Positions 1 to 9,432 are shown, counted from the first letter of the stretch. The stretch: DNA of 35,664 nucleotides from Pelagibacteraceae bacterium AG-464-P07 (GCA_003211695.1 QCSA01000011.1:1-35664), one strand, 5' to 3'. The notes: generated by a model not told the origin, from the sequence alone. Made by a program: numbers and translations.

Positions 1-1
1 A

Positions 2-835
2 AAAAAACACAATCTTTCTGAAAAGATAGTTTCTTCTAATAGATCAGATTTTGTAAATAAAAAAGTACTTGAATTAAAAATAGTGGATGATTCAAGTTCA
101 GATACCCAAAAAATGATTAAAGATTCTGATCTAATTATAATTGCTACTCCGTTAAGTAGTTATGAAAATGTAATTTTAAAAATCAAAAATTCTTTAAAAA
201 GTGGAATGATATTAACCGACGTTGGATCAGTTAAAGAAAGCGTGATTAGTTTAGTAGAAAAAGTTATACCCAAGGATGTTTCATGGATTTCATCTCATCC
301 GATTGCTGGAACAGAAGAAAGTGGCCCTGAAGCTGGATATTCGGAACTTTTCATAAATAGATGGTGTATTCTTACTCCAAGCAAAAAAGCAAAAGAAAAA
401 GATATCAATACACTCAAATTATTCTGGAAAAAAATAGGAAGTAAAGTTGATATTATGGATGCAAAACAACATGACTATATTTTATCAATTACGAGTCACA
501 TCCCACACTTGGTAGCATATAATATTGTAAATACATCAATTAATATTCAGGATGAAAAACAATCTGCAATTGTCAAATATAGTGCAGGTGGTTTTAGGGA
601 TTTTACAAGGATTGCAGCATCTAATCCAATAATGTGGCGAGATATATTTATCCAAAATAAAACAAATACATCAAAAGCGATAGAAAAATTTATTGCAAAT
701 CTTGAAGATTTAAAAAATGCAATAGAAAATGAAGATGGTAAAAAATTAGAAGAAATTTTTATAAAAACAAAAAGAATCAGAGAAGAAATTATTAAAGCTG
801 GACAAGATGTAAGCAAACCTGACTTTGGAAGATAA
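2..835 (+). CDS. tyrA: Prephenate/arogenate dehydrogenase, 5'-truncated by window edge
   Basis: Oxidative decarboxylation of prephenate or arogenate in tyrosine synthesis, a cytosolic NAD(P)-dependent enzyme. The frame is open from base 2 with no stop, so the GTG at 83 is internal and the true start lies before the window. The missing part should hold the GxGxxG dinucleotide-binding loop. Visible family features are DLIIIATP (end of the Rossmann beta-strand region), SSHPIAGTEESGPEAG with the conserved histidine, SITSHIPHLVAYNI, and SAGGFRDFTRIAASNP in the helical dimerisation domain. The gene ends 1 bp before the stop of the convergent TPR-sulfotransferase gene. No ACT or chorismate mutase domain follows. 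Substrate preference (prephenate or arogenate) cannot be told from the sequence. Confidence 0.9.
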   Translation, partial: KKHNLSEKIVSSNRSDFVNKKVLELKIVDDSSSDTQKMIKDSDLIIIATPLSSYENVILKIKNSLKSGMILTDVGSVKESVISLVEKVIPKDVSWISSHPIAGTEESGPEAGYSELFINRWCILTPSKKAKEKDINTLKLFWKKIGSKVDIMDAKQHDYILSITSHIPHLVAYNIVNTSINIQDEKQSAIVKYSAGGFRDFTRIAASNPIMWRDIFIQNKTNTSKAIEKFIANLEDLKNAIENEDGKKLEEIFIKTKRIREEIIKAGQDVSKPDFGR

Positions 836-836
836 A

Positions 837-2402
837 CTATTTTTCTAATATTTTTAACAAAGGCAAAAGCTCATTCTTGTACTTTTGCCATGATTTTACT
901 GAGTTTTTATAAATAGGTTTTCTAGCTTGTGCAAAACTGGCTGTAGTAATACCTCTTTTATTTTTATAAAAAGTAAGACAATTTTTATCCCAATCCAAAT
1001 TACAAAAATCTAATAATTTTTTTGATTCAAACTCTTGATTTTCCACTAACTTTTCATACGAGATATCATAAATAAAATCTGGAAGCAGTTGTTTCCAAAA
1101 TTTTATAAGATTTTGATAAAGTTTATGATATTTGCCTACTTCTTCTAAATTATAAGAAAAATTAAGTTGACCTTCGAAAACGTTTTTAAATAAAGATAAA
1201 CAAATATCTTTCGGATCTCTTGTACAATGAATTATTTTAGATCTAGGAAGGATTAATTTTATTAAACCAATCCATCTAAAATTCAATGGTGCTTTATCTG
1301 TGATATAATTTTTATTTGCATTAAATCTATCTAAATTTTCTATATATTTTGTTCCCATATTATTAAAAAAAGCCTGGTCTTTGATATTAAATTTTTTGGG
1401 AAATTTTATTTTATCATTAACTAAAAAATTTTCTCTAATAATTTGTGTCAAGTCTTTTAGTTCACCTGCGCCATACACATTTTTGTGGTTTGCGATTATT
1501 TGCTCTACCATAGTTGTTCCGGATCTAGGCATTCCTAGAATAAAAATCATTTTGCTGCTTTTGTTACCCATGTTATCAAGATTTTGAAAATTGATATTTG
1601 AGAAAGAATTTTTTATGTTTTCAAATAGTGTAACATCATCGTTTATTTGATATTTTGTAGCATCTCTTCTTATTTTGTTACCTAATTTATAATTTTCGAA
1701 TGACTTCTTATAATTCTTAATATCTTCATATGCTTTACCAAGACTAAAGTACAATTCTATTTTTTGAGAATTATTTAATGATTGATCTTTTATTTTGTTT
1801 TCCATGCTTTTCAGATGAGGATTATTGATATCATATTTTAATGACATGCTTAGACTTCTGTCAGCTCGAGTAAATTTAGGATTAATTTTTAAAACCGATT
1901 CAAATTGCTTTTTTGACTCTTCAAACTTTCCAATAGCTTGGTACGCCATTCCCAAGTTGTGGTGTATTATATAGAGCTTGTTGTCAATACTTAGTGCAAG
2001 TTTATAGTTTTTAATTGCTTCCTCAAAATTGTTTAATTCTTTCTTTATATTTCCTAAATTACTTATTGCATGTGTAAATTTAGGATTTATTTCTATAGCT
2101 CTTTCAAAATAGGATTGAGCATTTTTTAAGTCACCCATAGCATGATACGTGTTGCCCAAGTTGTTTATGGCAACAAAAAAATTAGGATTAATTTGAATAG
2201 CAATTCTGTAATATTTCATTGCTTCAGGAAATTTTTTTTGCGACTGTAAGCATAAACCGAGCAAATTGTAAACTGCTAGGTAATTTGGAAATTTTTTAAT
2301 TAATTTTTTTGCTTTTACTTCAGCAGATATATAATCCTCTGTCTTAAAATAATTTAATATTATTTGTGCTTCTCTTTCTGCTTCTTTTTTTAAGTTATCC
2401 AT
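837..2402 (-). CDS. TPR-repeat sulfotransferase
   Basis: A 521-residue protein with about six tetratricopeptide repeats (roughly residues 25-245), followed by a PAPS-dependent sulfotransferase domain (about 285-521). The repeats show the canonical NLG.....G....A...Y..A....P pattern. The sulfotransferase has the 5'-phosphosulfate loop MPRSGTT at 291-297 and a later HCTRDPKDICLSLF segment matching the 3'-phosphate-binding region. The family transfers sulfate from PAPS to an acceptor, and the TPR part probably binds that acceptor. The acceptor is unknown. No signal peptide or membrane segment is visible, so it is probably cytosolic. It is the last gene of a minus-strand run (trkH, ampG, NlpC/P60, this gene), starting 2 bp after the NlpC/P60 stop. 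ATG start. Confidence 0.85.
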   Translation of the reverse strand: MDNLKKEAEREAQIILNYFKTEDYISAEVKAKKLIKKFPNYLAVYNLLGLCLQSQKKFPEAMKYYRIAIQINPNFFVAINNLGNTYHAMGDLKNAQSYFERAIEINPKFTHAISNLGNIKKELNNFEEAIKNYKLALSIDNKLYIIHHNLGMAYQAIGKFEESKKQFESVLKINPKFTRADRSLSMSLKYDINNPHLKSMENKIKDQSLNNSQKIELYFSLGKAYEDIKNYKKSFENYKLGNKIRRDATKYQINDDVTLFENIKNSFSNINFQNLDNMGNKSSKMIFILGMPRSGTTMVEQIIANHKNVYGAGELKDLTQIIRENFLVNDKIKFPKKFNIKDQAFFNNMGTKYIENLDRFNANKNYITDKAPLNFRWIGLIKLILPRSKIIHCTRDPKDICLSLFKNVFEGQLNFSYNLEEVGKYHKLYQNLIKFWKQLLPDFIYDISYEKLVENQEFESKKLLDFCNLDWDKNCLTFYKNKRGITTASFAQARKPIYKNSVKSWQKYKNELLPLLKILEK

Positions 2403-2404
2403 AA

Positions 2405-3151
2405 TTAATTTGTTCTTCTTATTCCAATTACTTTCAAATTTGCAGTTTTTTCAATTCTCTTAATAGTGTAATTTATGTTCATAATTAAGACTTTTTTTGA
2501 TGGCCCATAAGCATGTATTAATTTGTTTTTAGATAAGATAATTGCGACATGACCTCGCCAAAAAATTAGATCATTTTTCATAATATTTTGCAATTTAATT
2601 TTTTTTTTAAAATAATTTAGTTGATCTTTTGTATCTCTTGGACAAAATTTGTTATTGAAATTAAAAAATAATTGTACTAAAGCAGAGCAATCCACCCCAT
2701 TAAAATTTTTTCCTCCCCATTTATATTTTCTTCCTTCAAACAAATTGATTTTTGAAAAGATATTTTTATTTTTATAATTTATGGGTTTAAGATCTTTTGT
2801 TCTTATCCACTGATTTTCAAATTTGGTGAAGGAACCATATTTCTCTTTTGTATAAATTTTTGAGGAAAAGGTTAATTTTTTGTTTTGCTTAGTTTTACTA
2901 GAAGGTTTTCCATAGACGTTTGCCGCTAAAACTGAAACTTTATGTGTTGGTTTAAATGTGTGAGCAAATTTTTTTTTTATTATGAAACCAACATAGTTAT
3001 CGGTATGTAATTTTATTTTATACCAATTTTTATATTTAGAAATTATTTTAAACTTTTCACCATATAAAATTTGAGTAACTAAGTCAGATTTAATGGACTT
3101 TTTATTATAAACATTAATTATATTATAATTACTAAAATAATTACTGTTCAC
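2405..3151 (-). CDS. SH3-domain NlpC/P60 cell-wall peptidase, probably cytosolic
   Basis: A 248-residue protein: two SH3b-like domains (about 10-65 and 70-125), then an NlpC/P60 domain. The catalytic cysteine is C155 in GVDCSAL, with H201 in GHVAII and H213 in HAYG completing the papain-like triad. The family cleaves the D-Glu/mDAP (or Lys) bond of peptidoglycan peptides. No signal peptide is visible: the N-terminus is polar. This suggests a role like YkfC, trimming recycled muropeptides in the cytosol, rather than hydrolysis of the sacculus. The gene overlaps the stop of ampG, the muropeptide importer, by 11 bp, which supports that role. Start is GTG at 3151; no ATG lies nearby in frame. Substrate specificity is inferred. 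Confidence 0.85.
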   Translation of the reverse strand: MNSNYFSNYNIINVYNKKSIKSDLVTQILYGEKFKIISKYKNWYKIKLHTDNYVGFIIKKKFAHTFKPTHKVSVLAANVYGKPSSKTKQNKKLTFSSKIYTKEKYGSFTKFENQWIRTKDLKPINYKNKNIFSKINLFEGRKYKWGGKNFNGVDCSALVQLFFNFNNKFCPRDTKDQLNYFKKKIKLQNIMKNDLIFWRGHVAIILSKNKLIHAYGPSKKVLIMNINYTIKRIEKTANLKVIGIRRTN

Positions 3152-4544
3152 GTAGATTTAATTTATCTTTTATTATCCATAGAAAAATTAAAGAGGGAAT
3201 AACCATTAGAGTAGTAATTATAAAAAAGATTCCCCAATCATTGTGTAAGTTTTCAGGACTATTCAAGAATTCAAGTTTATCAACCACAAATCCCGAGAAA
3301 GCTGAGAAAACATTTTTTCCAAATGTCGCTAATGAGGCCATTAATGCATAATGAGTTGCTGTATAAGTTCGATCTACTAAAATTGAAATGAATGCTACAA
3401 AAACAACTGTTGAAATAGCTGCTGTCATTTCATCAAGGATGACTGCTGTTGCAAAAAGTAATTCTGATTTTCCGTACCAGGCTAGAGCTGAAAAAAGAAG
3501 ATTTGTAGAGGCCATAAGTATACCAGCAATAATCATTGCTTTTACCAAACCAGAACGTATTGCAAAAAAACTGCCTACCATAGTAAAGACTATTGTAATA
3601 ACGTAACCATATCCTTTTGAATAAATAGCAATATCTCTTTTAGAAAAGCCCATATCATCATAGAAAACTATGGACATTTTTCCAAGAAATGCCTCTCCAA
3701 TTTTAAAAAGAAATAAAAAAATAATGATATATATTCCTATTTTCATTCCTTTGCTTTTGAAAAAACTAACGAACGGTCCAGTGATAGTTCCTATAATCCA
3801 AGCAAATATATTAGTAATTGAATTAGATGATCCTAATTTATTTACAATAAATTGATCTGTTTTTTTTTGTTCAATTTGTTTTTCAGTCGAGTGTTCTTCT
3901 GGAACAAACATTAAAGCAATATTACATGCAATAATTATTATTGTGAGTAAAAGAAAAGTAATTTGCCAGAAATTTTGAATACCAAGTTCTTCAAGGTAGT
4001 GGGCAATAAACAAAGTTATCATTCCTCCAATTTTATATCCAGTAAACCAGCCTATTACCATTACTCCCGCACCCGCGGACATTGATGCACCCTCTGTTTT
4101 TCCAATTTGTTCAATTCTCAATGCATCTGTTACAATATCTTGAGTAGCTGATGCAATTGCTATGGTTAATCCAACTAGTCCAACAATCCATATATTTTCC
4201 TTTGGATTATTTAAACCCCATAAAACTAAACTTATTAGGATAATTAGCTGCATGATTACAATCCAGCTTCGACGATGACCAATTTTGTTAGTTAACCAAG
4301 GAATACGAATTCGGTCAACAAGTGGAGCCCATAACCAATTAAATCCATAAGTTACACCAATTAAAGATATAAACCCAACCTGACTTCTGCTGAATTCATT
4401 ATCTCTTAACCAAAGAGTAAGGGCAGTATAAATTAGTACAAATGGAAACCCCTGAATTATTCCTAATAGCAAAATTCGAGCCATTCTTTTTTCAAAGTAA
4501 AGAGAGAGAGTTTCTAATAATGATTGTTTTTTATATATATCCAT
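3141..4544 (-). CDS. ampG: AmpG-type muropeptide permease (MFS)
   Basis: A 467-residue major facilitator protein with about 12-14 hydrophobic helices. It resembles AmpG, which imports GlcNAc-anhydroMurNAc peptides across the inner membrane. Supporting motifs are LLGIIQGFPF in helix 1, WAPLVDR after helix 2, the GHRRSW loop and the ATQDIVTDALR segment typical of AmpG. I prefer the ATG at 4544. A longer form from a TTG at 4577 would overlap trkH by 13 bp and add eleven mostly lysine and isoleucine residues. The gene lies between trkH and an NlpC/P60 peptidase in one minus-strand operon. The substrate is assigned by family resemblance and by the peptidase neighbour. Confidence 0.8.
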   Translation of the reverse strand: MDIYKKQSLLETLSLYFEKRMARILLLGIIQGFPFVLIYTALTLWLRDNEFSRSQVGFISLIGVTYGFNWLWAPLVDRIRIPWLTNKIGHRRSWIVIMQLIILISLVLWGLNNPKENIWIVGLVGLTIAIASATQDIVTDALRIEQIGKTEGASMSAGAGVMVIGWFTGYKIGGMITLFIAHYLEELGIQNFWQITFLLLTIIIIACNIALMFVPEEHSTEKQIEQKKTDQFIVNKLGSSNSITNIFAWIIGTITGPFVSFFKSKGMKIGIYIIIFLFLFKIGEAFLGKMSIVFYDDMGFSKRDIAIYSKGYGYVITIVFTMVGSFFAIRSGLVKAMIIAGILMASTNLLFSALAWYGKSELLFATAVILDEMTAAISTVVFVAFISILVDRTYTATHYALMASLATFGKNVFSAFSGFVVDKLEFLNSPENLHNDWGIFFIITTLMVIPSLIFLWIIKDKLNLREQ

Positions 4545-4564
4545 AAAAAAAATTATAATTTTTT

Positions 4565-6010
4565 TTAGCTTTTCCAAAAGCCTGGAAAGAACAATACTAA
4601 CAAAGTAAATATCTCCAGTCTACCCAATAACATTGCAAAACTTAAAATCCATTTTGCAAAATTAGATAATTCTCCAAAATTACCGCTTGGTCCTATCATT
4701 TCGCCAAGTCCAGGACCAACATTTGAAATAGCTGTTGCTGCACCTGAAAAAGAAGTAATAAAATCCAATCCAGTAAAAGATAATAACATTGCAACTAGGA
4801 AAAAAATTAAAAAATACAAAAAAATAAAAGATATGATTGAGGATATGAAACGTCTGTCAATTTTTTCTTTATTGTAAGATATAGGAAAAACTCCTCTTGG
4901 ATAAATTGATTTTTTTATTTCGTTAACTATGAATAACCATAAAATTTGGATTCTAAAAATTTTGATTCCACAAGTTGTTGAACCAGCACATCCACCAATA
5001 AACATTAATAGTAAAAAAAATACTAACGAAAAATGACCCCAGAGATTAAAGTCTGAAGTCACGTAACCTGTGCCAGATAAAATTGAAACTACATTAAAAG
5101 CTGATATTCTTAAATTAGAAAAAAAATTTCCATGATCTTTTATTAACAAGTTAAGCGTTATTATAATTGTAGATATTAGACAAATATAGATTAATCCTTT
5201 TATTTGAACATCTTGAAAAAAAATTTTTTTGTTTCCAGCAAGGTATTTTAGATAAGCTATAAATGGTAAGCTTCCTAATATTATAAAAATAATCGACACA
5301 ATTTCTATTTTTGGATTTTGAAAATAACCTATTGATTCATTATGAGTTGAAAACCCTCCTGTTGCGATAGTTGTCATTGCATGAGCTATGCTATCAAAAA
5401 TGTTCATTCCCGAAAAAAAATATGCAATTGCACAAGCAGCACTAAGAAAAAAATAGATAGAAATAATATTAAAAGCTATTTCTTTGGTTTTGGGTAGAAT
5501 TTTTTCAGTTGTATCTCCGCTTTGCATTTTAAATAGCTGCATTCCACCAACATTCAACAGAGGCATTACTGTAATTGCCATTACGACGATACCAATTCCA
5601 CCAAGCCACTGCAGTGTTGATCTCCATATAAGAATTGCTTTTGGAGTATTATTTAAATCTCCTATAACGGTAGATCCAGTGGTTGTTATTCCAGACATGC
5701 TTTCAAAGAAAGCATCACTAAATGTCAATTCAAGGCTTGAAAAGATAAATGGTAAAGATCCAAAAGTAGCAATACCAATCCAGGATAGAGACGTTAATAA
5801 AAATGCTTGTTGTAAATTTAACTTTTTATTTTGATCCAAATTTGAAAGTAAAAAAAGGGTACCTATGAACATGGTTACTATGGAGGAATAAATAAAAGTT
5901 CCATTAAATTCATCATAAATTATCTGAACTATTACTGGAGATATCATGAAAAAACCCAAAATAATTAGTAATATTCCAAGTGCAAAAAAAACTGTTTTAT
6001 AATTAGTCAT
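4565..6010 (-). CDS. trkH: TrkH-family potassium uptake protein
   Basis: A 481-residue inner-membrane K+ translocating subunit of the Trk/Ktr superfamily. All four pore-loop selectivity segments can be read in order: GITTTGSTV, IATGGFSTH, SGTGYVTSD and ISNVGPGLG. These alternate with M1/M2-type hydrophobic helices, and the length is usual for TrkH. The cytosolic NAD-binding partner TrkA is not encoded in this window, so it must be elsewhere. First gene of the minus-strand operon leading into ampG. It is divergent from lysK, with 97 bp between the two starts. ATG start. Confidence 0.93.
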   Translation of the reverse strand: MTNYKTVFFALGILLIILGFFMISPVIVQIIYDEFNGTFIYSSIVTMFIGTLFLLSNLDQNKKLNLQQAFLLTSLSWIGIATFGSLPFIFSSLELTFSDAFFESMSGITTTGSTVIGDLNNTPKAILIWRSTLQWLGGIGIVVMAITVMPLLNVGGMQLFKMQSGDTTEKILPKTKEIAFNIISIYFFLSAACAIAYFFSGMNIFDSIAHAMTTIATGGFSTHNESIGYFQNPKIEIVSIIFIILGSLPFIAYLKYLAGNKKIFFQDVQIKGLIYICLISTIIITLNLLIKDHGNFFSNLRISAFNVVSILSGTGYVTSDFNLWGHFSLVFFLLLMFIGGCAGSTTCGIKIFRIQILWLFIVNEIKKSIYPRGVFPISYNKEKIDRRFISSIISFIFLYFLIFFLVAMLLSFTGLDFITSFSGAATAISNVGPGLGEMIGPSGNFGELSNFAKWILSFAMLLGRLEIFTLLVLFFPGFWKS

Positions 6011-6107
6011 TTTGATGAAAACAATATTTTATGGTGTATAAATTTCAACACAATAAGGAATAAATATATCTATATTTTTTAATGTAAATTTTATAAGTCT
6101 GTTAATC

Positions 6108-7670
6108 GTGATTGATAAATCTATAATTGAAAAAACCACTTCATGGCCTTTTGTTGAAGCTCGTAAATTGATTGAAGATAGGGAAAGTAATTTAAAAAAA
6201 AAAGGAAAAATTACTTTACAAACTGGCTACGGACCCAGTGGACTTCCACATATAGGAACTTTCGCAGAAGTTGCGAGAACAACTATGATGGTTAATGCAA
6301 TTTCTCATTTAACCGATATTCCAACTGAAATAATTACTTTTTCTGATGATATGGATGGATTAAGAAAAATACCTGATAACATACCTAATCCAGAAATATT
6401 AGAGAAAAATTTGAGCAAACCTTTAACTAGTATTCCAGATCCATTTAAAAAATATTCAAGTTATGGAGAGCATAATAATGAAATGTTAAAAAGTTTTTTA
6501 AACAAATTTAAATTTAATTACACATTTAAAAGTTCAACTCAATTATACAAATCAGGTCAATTTAATGATACTTTAGTATTAGCACTAAATAAATACCAAG
6601 AAATTATAGATATTGTTATTCCTACACTTGGAAAAGAAAGACAAAAAACTTATAGTCCTTTTCTTCCCTTATGTCCAAAGACAGGTAAAGTTTTGGAGAT
6701 TCCTGTACTAGAAATTATTAAAGACAAAAATACGATTGTATTTGATAACAAAGGAGAAAAAATTGAAGCAAGCATTTTAGATGGCAACTGTAAACTTCAA
6801 TGGAAAGTTGATTGGGCTATGAGATGGTATGCTTTAGATGTTGATTATGAAATGTACGGAAAAGATTTAATTGAGAGTGCAGTTGTATCTGGTAAAATTT
6901 GCAAAATTCTTGGAAAGAAAAGTCCAAATGGTTTTCCTTATGAATTATTTTTAGATGAAAAAGGTGAAAAGATATCTAAATCTAAAGGTAATGGCATAAC
7001 AATTGGAGATTGGTTGAAATACGCTTCACCTGAGAGTTTATCATTATTTATGTATCAAAATCCCAAAAGAGCAAAAAAGTTGTATGCAGACGTTGTTCCT
7101 AAAGCCGTAGACGAATATTTAACTTGCATAGATAAATTTGATGAACAAGATATTCAACATAGATTACTCAATCCGGCCTGGCATGTTCACAACGGAAATC
7201 CTCCCAAAGAGAAATCTATTATGCCGTTTTCTGTTTTATTAAGCTTAGTTGGAACAAGTAACGCAACAGATAAAGAAGTATTATGGAAGTTTATAAAAAA
7301 ATATAAAAAAGACATTAAGGTTTCTGATCATCCAATTTTAGATAATTTAGTTGAATATGCTTTAAGATATTTTGTGGACATAGTTAGGCCAAAGAAAAAA
7401 TATAGAAAACCTAATGAGAAAGAAAAAAAAGCTCTGAAAGATTTAATAAATAGATTAAAAGATTGTAATGACCAAATGGATCCTGAAGCTATTCAAACAA
7501 TTGTTTATTCAGTGGGGAAAGATAATGGGTATAAAGAAAACTTAAGGGAATGGTTTAAAGCAATTTATGAAATAATTTTTGGAGATCAAGATGGTCCAAG
7601 AATAGGATTTTTTATAAGTTTTTTGGGTATAAAAGAAAGTATGGAGCTGATTAATAAGCATATTAGATAA
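6108..7670 (+). CDS. lysK: Class I lysyl-tRNA synthetase
   Basis: A 520-residue class I LysRS, which charges tRNA-Lys. This is the archaeal-type enzyme that replaces the class II LysS in many alphaproteobacteria. The HIGH-like motif is PHIG at 47-50 and the KMSKS-like loop is KISKS at 288-292. The C-terminal half matches the alpha-helical anticodon-binding domain of the family, with HVHNGNPP and the late DQDGPRIGFF segment. Start is a GTG at 6108 with no obvious Shine-Dalgarno. The stop TAA overlaps the ATG of pyrD by one base (TAATG), so the two genes are probably translationally coupled. Confidence 0.95.
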   Translation: MIDKSIIEKTTSWPFVEARKLIEDRESNLKKKGKITLQTGYGPSGLPHIGTFAEVARTTMMVNAISHLTDIPTEIITFSDDMDGLRKIPDNIPNPEILEKNLSKPLTSIPDPFKKYSSYGEHNNEMLKSFLNKFKFNYTFKSSTQLYKSGQFNDTLVLALNKYQEIIDIVIPTLGKERQKTYSPFLPLCPKTGKVLEIPVLEIIKDKNTIVFDNKGEKIEASILDGNCKLQWKVDWAMRWYALDVDYEMYGKDLIESAVVSGKICKILGKKSPNGFPYELFLDEKGEKISKSKGNGITIGDWLKYASPESLSLFMYQNPKRAKKLYADVVPKAVDEYLTCIDKFDEQDIQHRLLNPAWHVHNGNPPKEKSIMPFSVLLSLVGTSNATDKEVLWKFIKKYKKDIKVSDHPILDNLVEYALRYFVDIVRPKKKYRKPNEKEKKALKDLINRLKDCNDQMDPEAIQTIVYSVGKDNGYKENLREWFKAIYEIIFGDQDGPRIGFFISFLGIKESMELINKHIR

Positions 7671-8716
7671 TGTTTTCTATTTTAAGACCATTTTTATTTA
7701 ACATAGATCCAGAAACCGCTCATGATTTAGCTATTAAATCCCTTAAGTTTAATCCTCTTCCTAGCAAAATGTTTGAGGTTGAAGATGAACAAATGTTAAA
7801 AATTCATTTACTAGGAAAAAATTTTCCCAATCCGATTGGCTTGGCAGCAGGTTTTGATAAAAGTGCAGAAGCTTACAATTCGCTATTAAGATTAGGGTTT
7901 GGATACGTAGAAGTTGGTACAATTACACCATTAAAACAATTTGGAAATCCAAAACCACGAGTATTTAGACTTAAAGACGATTATGCTTTAATTAATAGAT
8001 TGGGATTCAACAATGATGGAATTGAAACAATAAAAAATAGAATTAAATCAGATGGTAAGAAAGGTATATTGGGCGTCAATATTGGACCTAACAAAGAAAC
8101 TAAAGATCAAAAAAATGACTTTTGTTTAGGGTTAAAAAACTTTTTTGATATAGCGGACTATATTACTGTAAATATTTCTTCACCAAATACCGAAGGTTTA
8201 AGAGATTTTCATGATCAAGAAAAACTTAAAGATCTTTTACTGGCTCTTAATAAAATAAAAAAAGAAAACAAAACGGATATTTCACTATTATTAAAAGTTT
8301 CTCCAGATATTGAAGATAATCATATTTCCGAAATTGTAGATGTGGCAACAAATAATGATATTGCTGCGATTATACTTACAAACACTACGAATGTTAATAG
8401 AGACAATTTGAAAAGTGAATTTAAAAAGGAAAAAGGAGGGCTTTCAGGAGAACCTTTGCAGCAAATATCAACTAATATGATTAAAAAATTTTATAAACAA
8501 CTGAATGGTAAAATTCCTATTATAGGGGTTGGTGGTGTTAATTCAGGTAAATCCGCTTACGAAAAAATTATTGCCGGAGCATCATTGTTACAGCTTTATA
8601 CTGGTTTTATTTACAGAGGACCATCAACAGCAAAAGATATCAAAAAAGAATTAATTCAAATTTTAAAAGCCGAGGGAATAAACAATATAAAAGAAGCTAT
8701 AGGTAAAGACGTATAA
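7670..8716 (+). CDS. pyrD: Dihydroorotate dehydrogenase, class 2 (quinone-dependent)
   Basis: A 348-residue membrane-associated FMN enzyme that oxidises dihydroorotate to orotate in UMP synthesis, passing electrons to quinone. Class 2 features are the N-terminal extension before the barrel (DPETAHDLAIKSLK), GLAAGFDKSAEA, VEVGTITP, INRLGFNNDG, and NISSPNTEGLRDF with the catalytic serine at about 170/171. The C-terminal FMN phosphate site reads IIGVGGVNSG, followed by LLQLYTGFIYRGP. It overlaps lysK by one base. It is convergent with ccdA, and only 2 bp separate the two stops. Confidence 0.96.
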   Translation: MFSILRPFLFNIDPETAHDLAIKSLKFNPLPSKMFEVEDEQMLKIHLLGKNFPNPIGLAAGFDKSAEAYNSLLRLGFGYVEVGTITPLKQFGNPKPRVFRLKDDYALINRLGFNNDGIETIKNRIKSDGKKGILGVNIGPNKETKDQKNDFCLGLKNFFDIADYITVNISSPNTEGLRDFHDQEKLKDLLLALNKIKKENKTDISLLLKVSPDIEDNHISEIVDVATNNDIAAIILTNTTNVNRDNLKSEFKKEKGGLSGEPLQQISTNMIKKFYKQLNGKIPIIGVGGVNSGKSAYEKIIAGASLLQLYTGFIYRGPSTAKDIKKELIQILKAEGINNIKEAIGKDV

Positions 8717-8718
8717 TG

Positions 8719-9432
8719 TTATCCTATATTACCCAATGATGGAAAATATTCTAATATAAAAAATCCTAAAACTTGTAATTGACCAGTCAAAATTGCTATT
8801 CCAGTTAATAATAAAATAGCTCCACCTATTTTTGTGATTGTTGATATGTATTTTCTAAAACTATTAGAAAAAAACAAAAATTTATCTATTAAAACTCCAG
8901 AGATAATAAAGGGAATTGCTAAACCCAATGAATAAAATGAAAGTAATAATATGCCTTTGCTAATGTTTTCTTCTATTGCAGCTAAAGCTAAAATTGAACC
9001 AAGAACGGGGCCTATACAAGGAGTCCAACCAAATCCAAAGGCCGCACCAACAATAATTGGAAAAATTAAATTGTCATTATAATTTTTGGTAAAAAATCTT
9101 GTTTCTGAATTTAATATTTTTAAATTAATCAATCCAATAAATTGCAAAGAAAACAATATTATAATTATGCCTGCAATAATTCTTAGTTGGTTTGAGTAGC
9201 TAATTAATAATTTTCCAATAAAAGAAGCTGTAATTCCAAAAGAAATAAAAACAATTGAAAATCCTATTGAGAAAAAAATTGTTTTTAATAAAACTGATTT
9301 ATTGTCTTTAATAATTTCATCAAGAGCTTGACCTGAAATATAAGAAATATAACCTGGTATTAAAGGTAATACACATGGAGATAAAAAACTTATAAAACCA
9401 GCTGAAAAAGCTACTAATAAATTCAAAATCAC
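8719..9432 (-). CDS. ccdA: CcdA/DsbD-type transmembrane thiol reductase
   Basis: A polytopic inner-membrane protein of about 237 residues with six hydrophobic helices. It carries the two conserved cysteines of the CcdA family: C20 in LSPCVLPLIPGY and C139 in GWTPCIGPVLGS. The family moves reducing equivalents from cytosolic thioredoxin to the periplasm for cytochrome c maturation and other thiol-redox tasks. I chose the GTG at 9432 because it overlaps the TGA of the upstream permease as GTGA, a typical coupled junction. A TTG one codon earlier (9435) is the alternative. The periplasmic partner is not encoded nearby. Confidence 0.9.
   Translation of the reverse strand: MILNLLVAFSAGFISFLSPCVLPLIPGYISYISGQALDEIIKDNKSVLLKTIFFSIGFSIVFISFGITASFIGKLLISYSNQLRIIAGIIIILFSLQFIGLINLKILNSETRFFTKNYNDNLIFPIIVGAAFGFGWTPCIGPVLGSILALAAIEENISKGILLLSFYSLGLAIPFIISGVLIDKFLFFSNSFRKYISTITKIGGAILLLTGIAILTGQLQVLGFFILEYFPSLGNIG

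Noticed and set aside
547..816. Minus-strand open frame of 89 codons inside the prephenate dehydrogenase gene
   Set aside because: It lies fully antisense to a well-supported gene and has no family motif or initiation signal. The same reasoning applies to other opposite-strand frames, such as 3388-3606, 5484-5834, 11542-11901, 21174-21434, 34154-34456 and 34996-35199.
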